From assembly GCF_000701405.1 (NCBI RefSeq), contig NZ_JNIV01000001.1:77704-141703 (forward strand): a DNA stretch of 64,000 bases, read 5' to 3'. The translations under genes and the position numbers were made by a program. The notes under the pieces were generated by a model that saw only the letters and a list, made by a program, of their open reading frames with translations, was not told the origin of the DNA and searched no databases. Shown piece by piece: positions 48,753 to 61,232 of the stretch; positions within the stretch are counted from its first letter, which is position 1; the number at the start of each line of letters is the position of its first letter. Source of the DNA: Deinococcus marmoris DSM 12784 (GTDB taxonomy: Bacteria > Deinococcota > Deinococci > Deinococcales > Deinococcaceae).

Positions 48753-48801
48753 AAAAAAACTGGTGGAGTGGACCTGCAAAAATGCATGGATCCACTCCAC
48801 C
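48753..48801 (-). terminator. Terminator of glmS
   Basis: On the minus strand GGTGGAGTGGA, an 18-base loop, TCCACTCCACC, then AG and seven T. Eleven perfect pairs, 30 bases after the glmS stop. Confidence 0.88.
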
Positions 48802-48830
48802 GCCCTTATCTTCCTGACCAAATTTTCAGA

Positions 48831-50651
<1,821 letters not shown>

Positions 50652-50699
50652 AAGAACTCCGTCCCGCCTTCTCTTCAAAAACGGGGATGCCCATTTAAT

Positions 50700-50885
50700 T
50701 TTGTCGGGTCGGGTCCGGCCTTATTCCCGCGTTGCCGCTGGGGTTTATCGCTGGACTTCCCGCATCTGCTCAATCACAGACGCGGCGGGTAGGTGTCGCC
50801 CACACCTGGAGGCATCCGCAGAAAACTCGCTGACCTCCACCTCGTTTCCCACCCAGACTGTGCGGGTGGGCCTTGCGCTGCCCTG
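50700..50885 (-). ncRNA. glmS ribozyme (glucosamine-6-phosphate riboswitch)
   Basis: The minus-strand leader contains A|GCGC at 50879/50878 (cleavage between A and G), then AACGAGGTGGAGGTCAGCGA and TTTTCTGCGGATGCCTCC, which match the P2-P2.1 core of the Bacillus ribozyme (GACGAGGATGGAGGTTATCGA and TTTTCGGCGGATGCCTCC). P3/P4-like helices follow down to about 50700. It cleaves itself when GlcN6P binds. The right boundary is approximate. Confidence 0.93.
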
Positions 50886-50926
50886 TTGGTGCAAAGTCCC
50901 CCGGCATGAGAAGGGTTTGCGGACAA

Positions 50927-50932
50927 ATCATA
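50927..50932 (-). promoter_or_regulatory. -10 box for the glmS ribozyme transcript
   Basis: TATGAT on the minus strand, about 48 bases before the ribozyme cleavage site. Confidence 0.45.
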
Positions 50933-51184
50933 ACACCCCCGGCTACCTCTGATGAGTGTGTTGCTCAGATGACGCTGGGGGTGCAGTGGGCTAGGTAGTG
51001 GAGTGGTGAAGAGGCAGTGCAGTGAGACAGCCGCCCGTTTGTCCCCGGCTGCGCTTGCTAGGCTGTGTCTGTACGTCTGTGCCCGTCAACCTGGGCCTGC
51101 CAGCCTGTGCGCCCAGAAGCAATGCCCTGCGCGCAACCCCGATCCCCCGATCTTGCCCACCTCTGCCCCAAGGAACCTCTGCCC

Positions 51185-51466
51185 ATGCCCACCTACCTGT
51201 ACAAGAACATCGACACCGGAGAAATCTACGAGTTGCGCCAGAGCATGCGCGACGACGCCTATACCGCACACCCCGAAACAGGAGTGCAGGTCAAGCGGGT
51301 GCTGGCGCGGCCCAGCATTGCCTTCAAGGGCAGCGGCTTTTACGCCAACGATTCGCGCCCCCGCGAGAAGTCCGAGGCCAGTGGCGGCGGCGAGAGCAAG
51401 CCTGCGCCCAAGGCCGAGAGCGGCGGCAAGAGCGAAAGCAAGAGTAAAGGCGGCGGCGAGGGGTGA
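51185..51466 (+). CDS. FmdB-family protein lacking its zinc cysteines
   Basis: 93 residues. MPTYLYKNIDTGEIYELRQSM, then HPETG, VKRVLARPSIAFKGSGFYAND follow the FmdB regulatory family closely, but the four cysteines of its zinc ribbon are gone: the first CxxC is replaced by NIDT and CPxCG by HPETG. The protein has no cysteine at all. The C-terminal 35 residues are Gly/Ser/Lys-rich and disordered. It is co-transcribed with the protease gene (GTGA overlap). AAGGA lies ten bases before ATG 51185. Confidence 0.8.
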   Translation: MPTYLYKNIDTGEIYELRQSMRDDAYTAHPETGVQVKRVLARPSIAFKGSGFYANDSRPREKSEASGGGESKPAPKAESGGKSESKSKGGGEG

Positions 51467-52575
51467 ACGCCGCCCGCGCTATAGGCATTGCACTGCTGCT
51501 GAGCGCGGCGGTGGCAGGCGCGTATGTCTCGGGCCGGGTCAGCGCCCAGCGCGCCCTGGTCACGCCGGATGAGATCAACACGGTGGAGGTCACGCAGAAC
51601 GCCCTGCAAGCGGTGGTGCGGATCGATAACCGCCTTCAGCGCGATCAGTTGCAGCCTGGCGACGATCCCATCGAGACAGGCACCGGCTTTTTCTACAAGA
51701 AAGACCTGATCGTGACCAATTACCACGTCATTGAGTTCCAGGACTCGCTGAGCGTCACGCTGTACAACGGGCGCAAGGTGTCGGCCAGGATCGAGGGCGT
51801 CGATCCCGGCATCGACATCGCCATTCTGCGTGTGACCGGCGTGACTGCGCCCAAAACCCTGAGCTTCGGCAGCAGCGCCCGCCTGATTCCGGGCCAGAAG
51901 CTGACGGCGATGGGCACGCCCCTCAAGATTCCCAACTTTGTCAGCACCGGCATCTTCAGCGTCATGGCGAGTGCGGACAGCGTGCCGCGCAACGACAATC
52001 TGGGCGGCGAGATCGGCGAGTACCTGATGACGACCGCCAGCATCCAGCAGGGCAACAGCGGTGGCCCGATCCTGGATTCGCGCGGGCTGGTGGTGGGCGT
52101 GGCCGATGCCAACGCCGCGCCCAACAACCTTGTGCCCGGCGTGATCGGCATTGCCATCCCCGGCGACGTGGTCAAGCAGAGCCTGGACGATCTGGAAAAG
52201 ATCGGGGTTCCGCAGCGCGGCACGCTGGGGGCCACGCTGGTCAATCTGGACACCCTGCCCCCGGCCCTGCGCCAGCTCGCGGGCCTCTCCAGCTCGGAAG
52301 GCGCGCTGGTGATGGACGTGCCTGCCGGAAGCGCCGCCGCCCGCGCGGGCCTGCGCGGCAGCCTGCGCAACAGCAGCGATCAGTTGCTGGCCCCGCTGGG
52401 CGACATCATCGTGGCGGTGGACGGCGTGCGCGTGACCAATTCCTTTGACGTGACGCGGCTGGTGGCCGCCAAACGCCCCGGCCAGACCGTCAACCTGCGG
52501 GTGTGGCGCAACAAGAAGAGTGTGGACGTGAAGGTCACGCTGCTGAAGCGGACGCTGCAACAGACCGGACGGTAA
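51463..52575 (+). CDS. DegP/HtrA-like serine protease with PDZ domain
   Basis: 370 residues. An N-terminal membrane anchor or signal (about 5-22) exports it. The trypsin-like triad is intact: VTNYHV (His), PGIDIAILRV (Asp) and QQGNSGGPI (Ser). A PDZ domain follows (GALVMDVPAGSAAARAGLRG, GDIIVAVDGVRV). Such proteases remove misfolded envelope proteins. GTG 51463 overlaps the FmdB-like stop. Confidence 0.92.
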   Translation: MNAARAIGIALLLSAAVAGAYVSGRVSAQRALVTPDEINTVEVTQNALQAVVRIDNRLQRDQLQPGDDPIETGTGFFYKKDLIVTNYHVIEFQDSLSVTLYNGRKVSARIEGVDPGIDIAILRVTGVTAPKTLSFGSSARLIPGQKLTAMGTPLKIPNFVSTGIFSVMASADSVPRNDNLGGEIGEYLMTTASIQQGNSGGPILDSRGLVVGVADANAAPNNLVPGVIGIAIPGDVVKQSLDDLEKIGVPQRGTLGATLVNLDTLPPALRQLAGLSSSEGALVMDVPAGSAAARAGLRGSLRNSSDQLLAPLGDIIVAVDGVRVTNSFDVTRLVAAKRPGQTVNLRVWRNKKSVDVKVTLLKRTLQQTGR

Positions 52576-53074
52576 ACAGGGCTGGGATGAATGGGACGTG
52601 ATGTGGGCTGGCTCCGCCTTCTCTGGCGCTGCTGGATGCCGGAGAGTGAGGGCTGAGGCTTCAGCAATTTGCCCCACCCCCCAGCCCCCTACCCCAGGGG
52701 GGCAGGGGGAGCTAACGTTGCACTGGGCACGAGTTCTAGGATGTGGCGAGCAGGAGTGAGCGGCGGCCTCCAGGTCTGATGCCCTGCTCCGTGACGCTGC
52801 GTGCAGCCCGTCCGCTTCGCGCCCGACGGCCTTCGGTTGCTGCCTCGTTCGAGATTTGGCGTGCTGAATGGAGAGGGGGTGATGGGTGCAGCCTGTCCCC
52901 GTATGACTGTGCCGCGCATCAAGCCTTCTTGGATGGTGCTGGAACGCACAGCAGCTCCGCAGGACGGGCAGGCAGGCCGTCAAAGTCATCAACATGTCGT
53001 CGCCTCACCGCGCAGGAACTTTCCATCCCCATCCTCGTATCAGAGTGATATCACCCTGAGAGGAGGGAGCTGAG
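52576..53074. other. Intergenic region with a dispersed repeat
   Basis: About 500 bases between the protease and the SPFH gene. The first two thirds contain copy 2 of repeat family B (52674-52860). The end has AGAGGAGGGAG as ribosome site for 53075. No credible gene. Confidence 0.6.
52674..52860. repeat. Dispersed non-coding repeat, family B, copy 2
   Basis: Begins CCACCCCCCAGCCCCCTACC with a GC hairpin, then AGGGGGAGCTAACGTTGCACTGGGCA, GGTCTGATGCCC and CGCCCGACGGCCTTCGGTTG, shared with 11404-11600 in the same order and orientation. Confidence 0.75.
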
Positions 53075-53989
<915 letters not shown>

Positions 53990-54018
53990 CGCCCCTGATC
54001 TGGCAACAGGAGGCACGC

Positions 54019-54204
54019 ATGGCCAGGAAGAACTACCCCCTGCGGATCAGTCCCGAACTGTACGCGGCGCTGGAACGCTGGGCCGCCGATGACCTGCGCA
54101 GCGTCAACGCCCAGATCGAGTATCTGCTGACCCAGGCGGCGCGTGAGGCGGGGCGGCTGAAGGCGGCGGCAGAACGGAAAGAGAAGCTCGACACTCAGGA
54201 TTGA
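54019..54204 (+). CDS. Small ribbon-helix-helix (Arc-like) protein
   Basis: 61 residues: [21 protein letters not shown] is the strand and first helix of an Arc/MetJ fold and [17 protein letters not shown] the second helix, with a charged tail. Arc-type proteins bind DNA as dimers. AGGAGG stands before ATG 54019. It follows the SPFH gene and may regulate it; a partner toxin is not present. Confidence 0.85.
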   Translation: MARKNYPLRISPELYAALERWAADDLRSVNAQIEYLLTQAAREAGRLKAAAERKEKLDTQD

Positions 54205-54220
54205 AGAGATTTCTCAGAAG

Positions 54221-54247
54221 GCCCTCTCGCTTTGAAGAGGGCTTTTT
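54221..54247 (+). terminator. Terminator after the SPFH/RHH operon
   Basis: GCCCTCT, an eight-base loop, AGAGGGC and TTTTT. Same stem as at 8733. Confidence 0.88.
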
Positions 54248-54300
54248 GATGCCTGCTCACCGGAGGGCAGCCGTGGTACGGGATGGACGTGACGTTCTAC

Positions 54301-55074
54301 TCAGCGGCTCCCGTACCGCCGCTCAATGATGACCCGCCGCACGATGCGGTCCGCCAGCCCCGGCAGCAGGCTGTCCAGCAGCGCCACAGCGCGGTAAATC
54401 CTCGGTACGGTCACTTCGCGGCGCGGACGCACCAGCACCCCGGCCACGGCGCGGGCCACCACTTCCGGCCCCGGCATGGGCAGGCGGGCGCGGGCGGTCA
54501 TCTCGCTTTTCACGAAGCCGGGAGAGATCAGGCTGACGTCCACGCCGCTACCCAGCAGTTCGCGCCGCAGCCCGTGCGAGAAGCCGCGTATCCCGAATTT
54601 GCTGGCGCTGTACATGCCGTTGGTGGCCGCCCGCCCTGCCACCGAGCCGATGTTGACGATATGCCCGCTGCCCCGCGAGCGCATCTCCGGCAGCACCAGC
54701 CGCACCAGTTCAATGGGAGATTCCAGATTCACGCGGATCACGCGCAGCGGATCGGGATCGTCCCACCACCAGCCCTGCTCCACCGTGACCCCGGCGTTGT
54801 TGATCAGCACGTCGATGCGCCCAAACTGCGCGTGGGCGGCGTCGATCAGGGCCTGCCGGGAAGCGGCGTCGGTCACGTCGGTGGGCACGGCGATCACGCG
54901 TGCGCCGCTGGGATCGAGTCCGTGGGCCAGGGCGGCGAGTTGATCCTCGCGGCGGGCCGCCAGCACCAGCGCGTGCCCGCGCGCCGCCAGTTCACGCGCC
55001 GTCGCCAGCCCGATGCCGCTGGACGCGCCTGTGAGGACCACCACGCGGCGTTCGGAAGGGGATTTTGAAGTCAT
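54301..55074 (-). CDS. Short-chain dehydrogenase/reductase
   Basis: 257 residues. [16 protein letters not shown] (cofactor site), [14 protein letters not shown] (catalytic Ser) and [10 protein letters not shown] (YxxxK) define a classical [12 protein letters not shown] follows. Arg near the end of strand two suggests NADP. Substrate unknown. TAGCAT seven bases before ATG 55074 makes it leaderless. Confidence 0.92.
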   Translation of the reverse strand: MTSKSPSERRVVVLTGASSGIGLATARELAARGHALVLAARREDQLAALAHGLDPSGARVIAVPTDVTDAASRQALIDAAHAQFGRIDVLINNAGVTVEQGWWWDDPDPLRVIRVNLESPIELVRLVLPEMRSRGSGHIVNIGSVAGRAATNGMYSASKFGIRGFSHGLRRELLGSGVDVSLISPGFVKSEMTARARLPMPGPEVVARAVAGVLVRPRREVTVPRIYRAVALLDSLLPGLADRIVRRVIIERRYGSR

Positions 55075-55081
55075 AGACCGG

Positions 55082-55087
55082 ATGCTA
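55082..55087 (-). promoter_or_regulatory. -10 box of the SDR gene
   Basis: TAGCAT on the minus strand, seven bases before ATG 55074. Confidence 0.6.
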
Positions 55088-55118
55088 GCGCCCAGCGTCC
55101 CTGCTCCCGCTCAGGGGA

Positions 55119-55355
55119 TCAGAACTGGCGGCTGAAGATGTATAACCCCCCGGTTGGCTCACGGTCAACACCCACCAGTTGCCAGCCTACCGCGCCCAGC
55201 GCATTAAAAATGCTCAGCATAGGCTGTGTGGAGGGCGGGGCTTTCAGCGCCTGAGCGAAGGCGGCAATACTGGGAAAATTGGTGACTTGAACACCGTCTT
55301 CGGTATGCACCGCACCTGCGTTATTGACGAGTACTGCCAGATATCTGTATTTCAT
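55119..55355 (-). CDS. Small conserved-looking protein of unknown function
   Basis: 78 residues. [20 protein letters not shown] at the start and [18 protein letters not shown]...[10 protein letters not shown] at the end recall the DUF4177-type fold (LNxLGxxGWELV...), a small protein of unknown role. GTGGAGGTC precedes ATG 55355. It stands alone between the SDR gene and the subtilase. Confidence 0.65.
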   Translation of the reverse strand: MKYRYLAVLVNNAGAVHTEDGVQVTNFPSIAAFAQALKAPPSTQPMLSIFNALGAVGWQLVGVDREPTGGLYIFSRQF

Positions 55356-55458
55356 ATTTGACCTCCACCATGACCCTAAAAGACAGGGCGTCAAGTCGGC
55401 GTCAAGTTCAGACCGCGCCCCTCAGCCGGGCATCAGGCACAGGCGGCAGACTGTGGGC

Positions 55459-56781
55459 GTGAAGCTGTCCCTCCTGACGTTGCCGCTGCTGTGCGCCGCC
55501 CTGCTGAGTGTGGGGGGGCAAGCCGCCGCACCGGGCAACATTCCTGCGCTGCCGCCGGGGCAGACGGCACCCGTTCCCAAACCTCCCGCTCCAAAGCCTC
55601 CAGCCGTCAAGCCTCCGCCAGTGCAGACACCATCACCCCAGCCGCTTCTGGAAATCGCGCCCACAACCCCGCCCCGTCCGCAGACCTCGCCTTCGCTGGT
55701 GCCGTTGCCGGGTGCGCCTCCTTCCATCCCCACAACACCCAAACCCGTTCCCGTTTCGCCCGCCGTCTACCGGCCCGCCGACCCGCTGTTCACCCGGCAG
55801 TGGGACATGACCACGATTGGCATGCCGCAGGCGTGGGCGCTGCTGCCGGAAGTGGTGCAGAAGGGCGGTCTACCCAGATCAGTGCCCGTCACGGTGGCTG
55901 TGCTGGACACCGGATTCGTGGCCTCGCCGGAACTGGCCGGGCGCGTGGTGAACGGCTACGACTTCGTGAGTGATTCCGCGCGGGCCGGGGACGGCAACGG
56001 GCGCGACACGGACGCCTCCGGGGTGGGCCAGTTCGCCTATCACGGCGAGGTGGTGGCCAATATCATCGCCGCCGCGCACGACGGGCGGGGGATGGCGGGC
56101 ATCAATCCGGCGGCACGCATCGTGCAGGTGCGGGTGGCGGGCACCGACGGCCTGATCGATCCGCAGGATCTGGCCGATGGGCTGCGCTGGGCAGCGGGCA
56201 TCCCGGTGTCAGGGGTGCCCGCCAATCCCAACCCGGCGAAGGTGCTGAACCTGAGCCTGTTCGCGGACTTCATTCCGCTGACCAGTTGCGACGCGCGCAT
56301 TCAGAACGCGGTGAGTGCCGTGAATGCAAGGGGTGCGCTGATCGTCGTAGGGGCCGCCAACGACGGTATGGACGCCTCCGGCTACTCGCCTGCGGGCTGC
56401 CGCAACGTGCTGACCGTCACCAGCGCCACGCAACAGGGCACGCGCCCCGATTACGCCAACTGGGGCCGCAGTGTCGCCCTCGCCGCGCCAGGAGGGGAGA
56501 CTGGACACGGCGTTCCCGTCAGCAGCCTGAGTGGGCCGGGAGGCGAGCGCAGCCCGAACGGCACCAGCATGGCCGCCCCACATGTGGCCGGAGTCGCCAG
56601 CCTCCTCATGAGCGTGCGCCCCCGTCTGACGCCCACGCAGCTCCGTACCCTGCTGACCCGCACGGCCACCCCGTTTCCCGGCGGGCGTTGTGACCCGGCC
56701 CCGGACCGTACCTGCGGCAGCGGCACCCTGAATGCGGCGGCGGCGGTGCGGGAGGCGCTGGCCTCCAGCCTGGGCAAATGA
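55459..56781 (+). CDS. Secreted subtilisin-like serine protease (S8)
   Basis: 440 residues. Signal peptide (1-22, ending GGQAAA), a Pro-rich linker (about 25-100, with KPP repeats), then the S8 domain: VAVLDTGF (Asp), [13 protein letters not shown] (His), VVGAANDG (oxyanion Asn region) and [16 protein letters not shown] (Ser). Four cysteines in the second half may form disulfides. It is probably extracellular or periplasmic. GTG 55459 is chosen since it starts the signal peptide; earlier codons are not leader-like. Confidence 0.92.
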   Translation: MKLSLLTLPLLCAALLSVGGQAAAPGNIPALPPGQTAPVPKPPAPKPPAVKPPPVQTPSPQPLLEIAPTTPPRPQTSPSLVPLPGAPPSIPTTPKPVPVSPAVYRPADPLFTRQWDMTTIGMPQAWALLPEVVQKGGLPRSVPVTVAVLDTGFVASPELAGRVVNGYDFVSDSARAGDGNGRDTDASGVGQFAYHGEVVANIIAAAHDGRGMAGINPAARIVQVRVAGTDGLIDPQDLADGLRWAAGIPVSGVPANPNPAKVLNLSLFADFIPLTSCDARIQNAVSAVNARGALIVVGAANDGMDASGYSPAGCRNVLTVTSATQQGTRPDYANWGRSVALAAPGGETGHGVPVSSLSGPGGERSPNGTSMAAPHVAGVASLLMSVRPRLTPTQLRTLLTRTATPFPGGRCDPAPDRTCGSGTLNAAAAVREALASSLGK

Positions 56782-56859
56782 TCGGGCAGACAGAGCAATG
56801 CGGCCCCCGACTGTTGGCCGGTAACCCACGTCCCGCGTCCTGAACGCTAGGATAGGCGC

Positions 56860-56877
56860 ATGAGGTTTCAAGCATGA
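56860..56877 (+). CDS. Possible five-codon leaderless upstream ORF
   Basis: ATG 56860 lies six bases after TAGGAT (56848-56853). It reads MRFQA and its TGA overlaps ATG 56874 of the next gene (ATGA). A minimal ORF that would deliver ribosomes to the gene behind it. No other ribosome site is seen there. Confidence 0.35.
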   Translation: MRFQA

Positions 56878-57044
56878 GCGCTCCCCCCTGGCGTATCTGG
56901 CTGGTCACGGCGCTGGTGTGCGGCTGGGGCATCCTGACCATCCGTTTCTTCACCACGAGCAACTGGCCGCTGGCAATTGTCAGTCTGGTGCTGGCGGTTT
57001 TCAACGCCTACACGCTGTACCAGTTGACTCGCAGGGGGAAATAA
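56874..57044 (+). CDS. Small two-helix membrane protein
   Basis: 56 residues, too short for most ORF calls. Two hydrophobic segments (about 6-20 and 31-48) joined by FFTTSNWP, with a basic end RRGK. Unknown family. Start ATG 56874 is coupled to a five-codon ORF just upstream. It converges with the NlpC/P60-like gene, which ends at 57049. Confidence 0.6.
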   Translation: MSAPPWRIWLVTALVCGWGILTIRFFTTSNWPLAIVSLVLAVFNAYTLYQLTRRGK

Positions 57045-57048
57045 CCCG

Positions 57049-57885
57049 CTAAAGCAGGGTGTGGCGGCTCAGTCGGTGGCCCCGCTGACGGGCCGTGCGT
57101 TTCAAATCGTCCACAGACAGCACCACGCGCGGCGAGGTCCAGACCTGCGACGCCTTCTGGAAGGCCCAGCCGCTGCCCAGCGTGACGGCGGCGTGTTGTA
57201 CCAGACCATCGGCGCTGCGCCACAGCAGGACCGTTCCGGGCTGATCGTCTTTGCCGCCAGGACGGGTGCGTTCCCGTAAAAACGCCTCGAAAGGTTCGCG
57301 CTGCATCCAGGTGTTCTCAGCCCCAGCCACGCCCGCTGCGCCCATCACCGCGCCGAAGCAATTTGCGCCGCTGCGTGGGGCGAACGTTCCGGCCAGTTCA
57401 CGCACACGGGGCAAGCGGGCAGAGGCAGCCTCCCAGACACTTTCCGGCACTTGCGTCCGCTGACAGGGCGGATTGCCAGCGCCGACCATACGCTCCAGTA
57501 CGGCGTCGGTCAGGAGTTCGGGCGTCCAGAGAAATCTGGCCTGTGGCAAGTCGGGCAGCAGATCGGCAAAATCGCAGCGGCGAGGGAGGTTGCCCCGGTT
57601 GTGCCGGACCTGAAGCCTCAGCAACTCGCGCTGTTTCTGAGAGTCGAGACTCTGCCAGTCCGCCGCAGTGAGCCACGCCACCCGGTCCACTTCTGCTGCG
57701 ATGCCCCAGACAGCGTTGGTGTCGCGTTCCTCGGGGGTCAGTTCTACCTCCGCGCGTGGGATGGTGGGAAGGTCAAACGCTTCAGCCTCCGCCGCAGTCA
57801 GAAAGAGTGGCTGACGTGGGGGCGCGAGCCAGTCTCTCCAGAGGGTCTGCAAGTCGTCCGGGACGGGAATATTCAGAACCCGCAC
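57049..57885 (-). CDS. Hypothetical protein, possible NlpC/P60-type cysteine hydrolase
   Basis: 278 residues. In the C-terminal half SGANCFGAVMGAAG followed about 60 residues later by GLVQHAAVTLGSGWAFQKASQ gives the Cys and His expected for a papain-like NlpC/P60 fold, and WTSPRVV ends the core. The N-terminal half is Leu-rich with FLTAAEAEAF and is unknown. There is no signal peptide. GTG 57885 begins five bases after the stop of the kinase upstream, so the two are likely co-transcribed. Family assignment is tentative. Confidence 0.55.
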   Translation of the reverse strand: MRVLNIPVPDDLQTLWRDWLAPPRQPLFLTAAEAEAFDLPTIPRAEVELTPEERDTNAVWGIAAEVDRVAWLTAADWQSLDSQKQRELLRLQVRHNRGNLPRRCDFADLLPDLPQARFLWTPELLTDAVLERMVGAGNPPCQRTQVPESVWEAASARLPRVRELAGTFAPRSGANCFGAVMGAAGVAGAENTWMQREPFEAFLRERTRPGGKDDQPGTVLLWRSADGLVQHAAVTLGSGWAFQKASQVWTSPRVVLSVDDLKRTARQRGHRLSRHTLL

Positions 57886-57889
57886 GGCT

Positions 57890-58513
57890 TCAGCGCAGCA
57901 GCGGGAGGCCGAAGCCGTGCGCCTGCACGCGCTCGCAGACACGCCCAAATGCCCCCGGATCGGCCACGAAATCCAGCTCGTCCCCCGGCACGCGCAGCAC
58001 CGGGCAGGCGTCAAATTCCGTGATCCAGGCGTCGTACAGGCGGTTCAGGCCCGCCAGATAGGCGTCGGGGATGTCCTGCTCGTAACTGCGCCCGCGCAGG
58101 GCAATCCGGCGGCGCAGCGTGGGCAGCCCCGCGTCGATGTGGATCAGCAGGTCCGGCACGCGCAGGGCGGGCAGGATCCCCTCGTACAGCCCGCAGTAGG
58201 TGGCCCAGTCGCGCGCCTCCATCTGGCCGCTCTCGTACAGGTTGCGGGCAAAGATGTTGGCGTCCTCGAACACGGTGCGGTCCTGGATGACGTAGCGCGC
58301 CCCCGTCACCAGATTCAGATGCTGCTCCAGTCGGCGCGACAGAAAGTAGATCTGCGAGTGGAACGAATAGCGCCGCATGTCGCGGTAGAAATCTTCCAGA
58401 TACGGGTTGTCGGCGTAGGGTTCATAGACGGGCCGCAGGCCGTAGCGCTCCGAGAGCATCCGCGTCAGCGTGCTTTTCCCGCTGCCGATGTTGCCGGAGA
58501 CGGCGAGATACAT
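57890..58513 (-). CDS. Deoxynucleoside kinase, copy 1
   Basis: 207 residues. P-loop GNIGSGKST at 7-15, then EPYADNPYLEDFY, QDRTVFEDANIFA (DRS-type motif with catalytic acid) and the lid RGRSYEQDIPDAYL, as in deoxyguanosine/deoxyadenosine kinases. It salvages deoxynucleosides. 40 bases separate it from a second kinase upstream; in other bacteria such pairs form a heterodimer. Confidence 0.93.
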   Translation of the reverse strand: MYLAVSGNIGSGKSTLTRMLSERYGLRPVYEPYADNPYLEDFYRDMRRYSFHSQIYFLSRRLEQHLNLVTGARYVIQDRTVFEDANIFARNLYESGQMEARDWATYCGLYEGILPALRVPDLLIHIDAGLPTLRRRIALRGRSYEQDIPDAYLAGLNRLYDAWITEFDACPVLRVPGDELDFVADPGAFGRVCERVQAHGFGLPLLR

Positions 58514-58553
58514 CAGCGTTTCCTCTGTGCCAGAAATATCAGTGTGCGGCGCA

Positions 58554-59165
58554 TCAGTCCGCCGCCTGCCCAGCCGTCAGCGCCTCGTGGACGCGGGTCA
58601 GGATCAGTTCCTCGTGTTCGGCGTTGCCCACGAAGTCGATGTCCCCGGCCTGCACGGTCAGCAGCGGGTGGTCATAGGTGCGGAAATACTCGTCGTAGCG
58701 GGTCGTCAGCTCGGCCAGATACCCGGCCTGCATGTCCTGCTCGAAGGGACGGCCCCGGCGGGCAATGCGGCGCAGCAGTTCATCCGTATCGGCGCGCAGG
58801 TAGACCACCAGATCGGGGGTGGGCAATCTGGGCGACAGGTGCGAGTACAGGTCCTCGTACAGCGCGAATTCGGCGTCCTTGAGGTTCATGGCCGCGAAGA
58901 TGAAATCCTTGGCGAACAGGTAGTCGCTGACCACGTTGCCGCTGAACAGCCCCGGCTGGGCCAGCGCCGAGAGCTGCTTGAAGCGCGACAGCAAAAAGAA
59001 GACCTGCACCTGAAAAGCGTAGGCGTCCGGCTGCTCGTAGAAGCGGGCCAGGAAGGGGTTTTCCTCCACCACTTCCAGATTCAGTTCCGCGCCGTAGCGT
59101 GCCGAGAGCCGCCGGGACAGGCTCGTTTTTCCCACCCCGATGGGGCCTTCAATCACCAAGTACAT
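58554..59165 (-). CDS. Deoxynucleoside kinase, copy 2
   Basis: 203 residues. P-loop GPIGVGKTS at 7-15, VVEENPFLARFY, SDYLFAKDFIFA and the lid RGRPFEQDMQAGYL. Only moderately similar to the neighbour, so an old duplication or separate origins. Together they probably serve purine and pyrimidine deoxynucleosides for the dNTP pool needed in DNA repair; that link is inference. Confidence 0.93.
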   Translation of the reverse strand: MYLVIEGPIGVGKTSLSRRLSARYGAELNLEVVEENPFLARFYEQPDAYAFQVQVFFLLSRFKQLSALAQPGLFSGNVVSDYLFAKDFIFAAMNLKDAEFALYEDLYSHLSPRLPTPDLVVYLRADTDELLRRIARRGRPFEQDMQAGYLAELTTRYDEYFRTYDHPLLTVQAGDIDFVGNAEHEELILTRVHEALTAGQAAD

Positions 59166-59258
59166 AAACAGGAGGGAGCATAGCGCGCTCTGCCGGATGG
59201 GAAGGGAGAGTGCGGGGCTTGACAGTCTGCGGGAAGTGGCAGGCCGTTACACTGGGTC

Positions 59259-59549
59259 ATGTCCCGCAAACCCGCCCGCCTGCCCCCCGAGCTGGCCCTG
59301 CAATTGCGCCTGCTCTCAGCGGCGGGGGCGCTGCTGATCTTCACGCTGCTGTGGGCCGGATTCATCTATCCCAGCCTGATCACCCTGCCCGCCCTGCTGG
59401 TCACGCCCGCCCTTTTTATGCTGCTGGCCGCCGTGGTCAAGCCGCAGTTCGTGGAAACCCGCCCGTGGCTCAGGACCTATCTGCTGCTCAGCGTGGGCCT
59501 GTGCGTGGTGTGCTGGGTGTTCATTCTGGTCTGGTTCTCACGGAACTAG
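59259..59549 (+). CDS. Small membrane protein of unknown function
   Basis: 96 residues with three helices (about 16-37, 40-60 and 72-93) and a basic N-terminus. No family recognised. TACACT ends five bases before ATG 59259, and no Shine-Dalgarno is present, so the message is leaderless. It is divergent from the kinases and convergent with the TetR gene. Confidence 0.65.
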   Translation: MSRKPARLPPELALQLRLLSAAGALLIFTLLWAGFIYPSLITLPALLVTPALFMLLAAVVKPQFVETRPWLRTYLLLSVGLCVVCWVFILVWFSRN

Positions 59550-59594
59550 GCAGGGCCACAGGCAGTCGGTGTGCTGCTCCAGGCAGAAGCTTCG

Positions 59595-60266
<672 letters not shown>

Positions 60267-60545
60267 GGACGCTGCGCCTTCATGCGGCAATGATACTGCG
60301 CCGGGCGGCTCCAGAATGGTCTGGTCAGCCGCCCTCATGCGGGTCAGATCTTAACTGTGCCGGGGGTGTTTCCCAGCTTCCCTCTGGTCCGGTATTGGCC
60401 CACCGTCTGGCCGACTGTCGCCCCCCACCATACCCCCAACGTGGGTATAGGCGCTATGAAGACTTCGCCGGACAACACCGGGCGGGGCGGGCTAGAGTAA
60501 GGAGGACCGGAAGGCCATTGTTCACCCCTTCCGGGCAAAGGATGG

Positions 60546-61121
<576 letters not shown>

Positions 61122-61232
61122 AGTCCGCAGCGTGACCTGAAACTGGAGGTGGGGTCAGGGCTGATGCCTGAACCTCATCTCTAGCTCACGATTGGGACAT
61201 TCCTTGCCGGGCCTCTGCTACTCTGCGGCGTT

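Noticed and set aside
61145..61185. Hairpin GGGTCAGG...CCTGAACC after hpf as terminator
   Set aside because: The stem has an unpaired base and no T tract follows, so terminator function is not supported.
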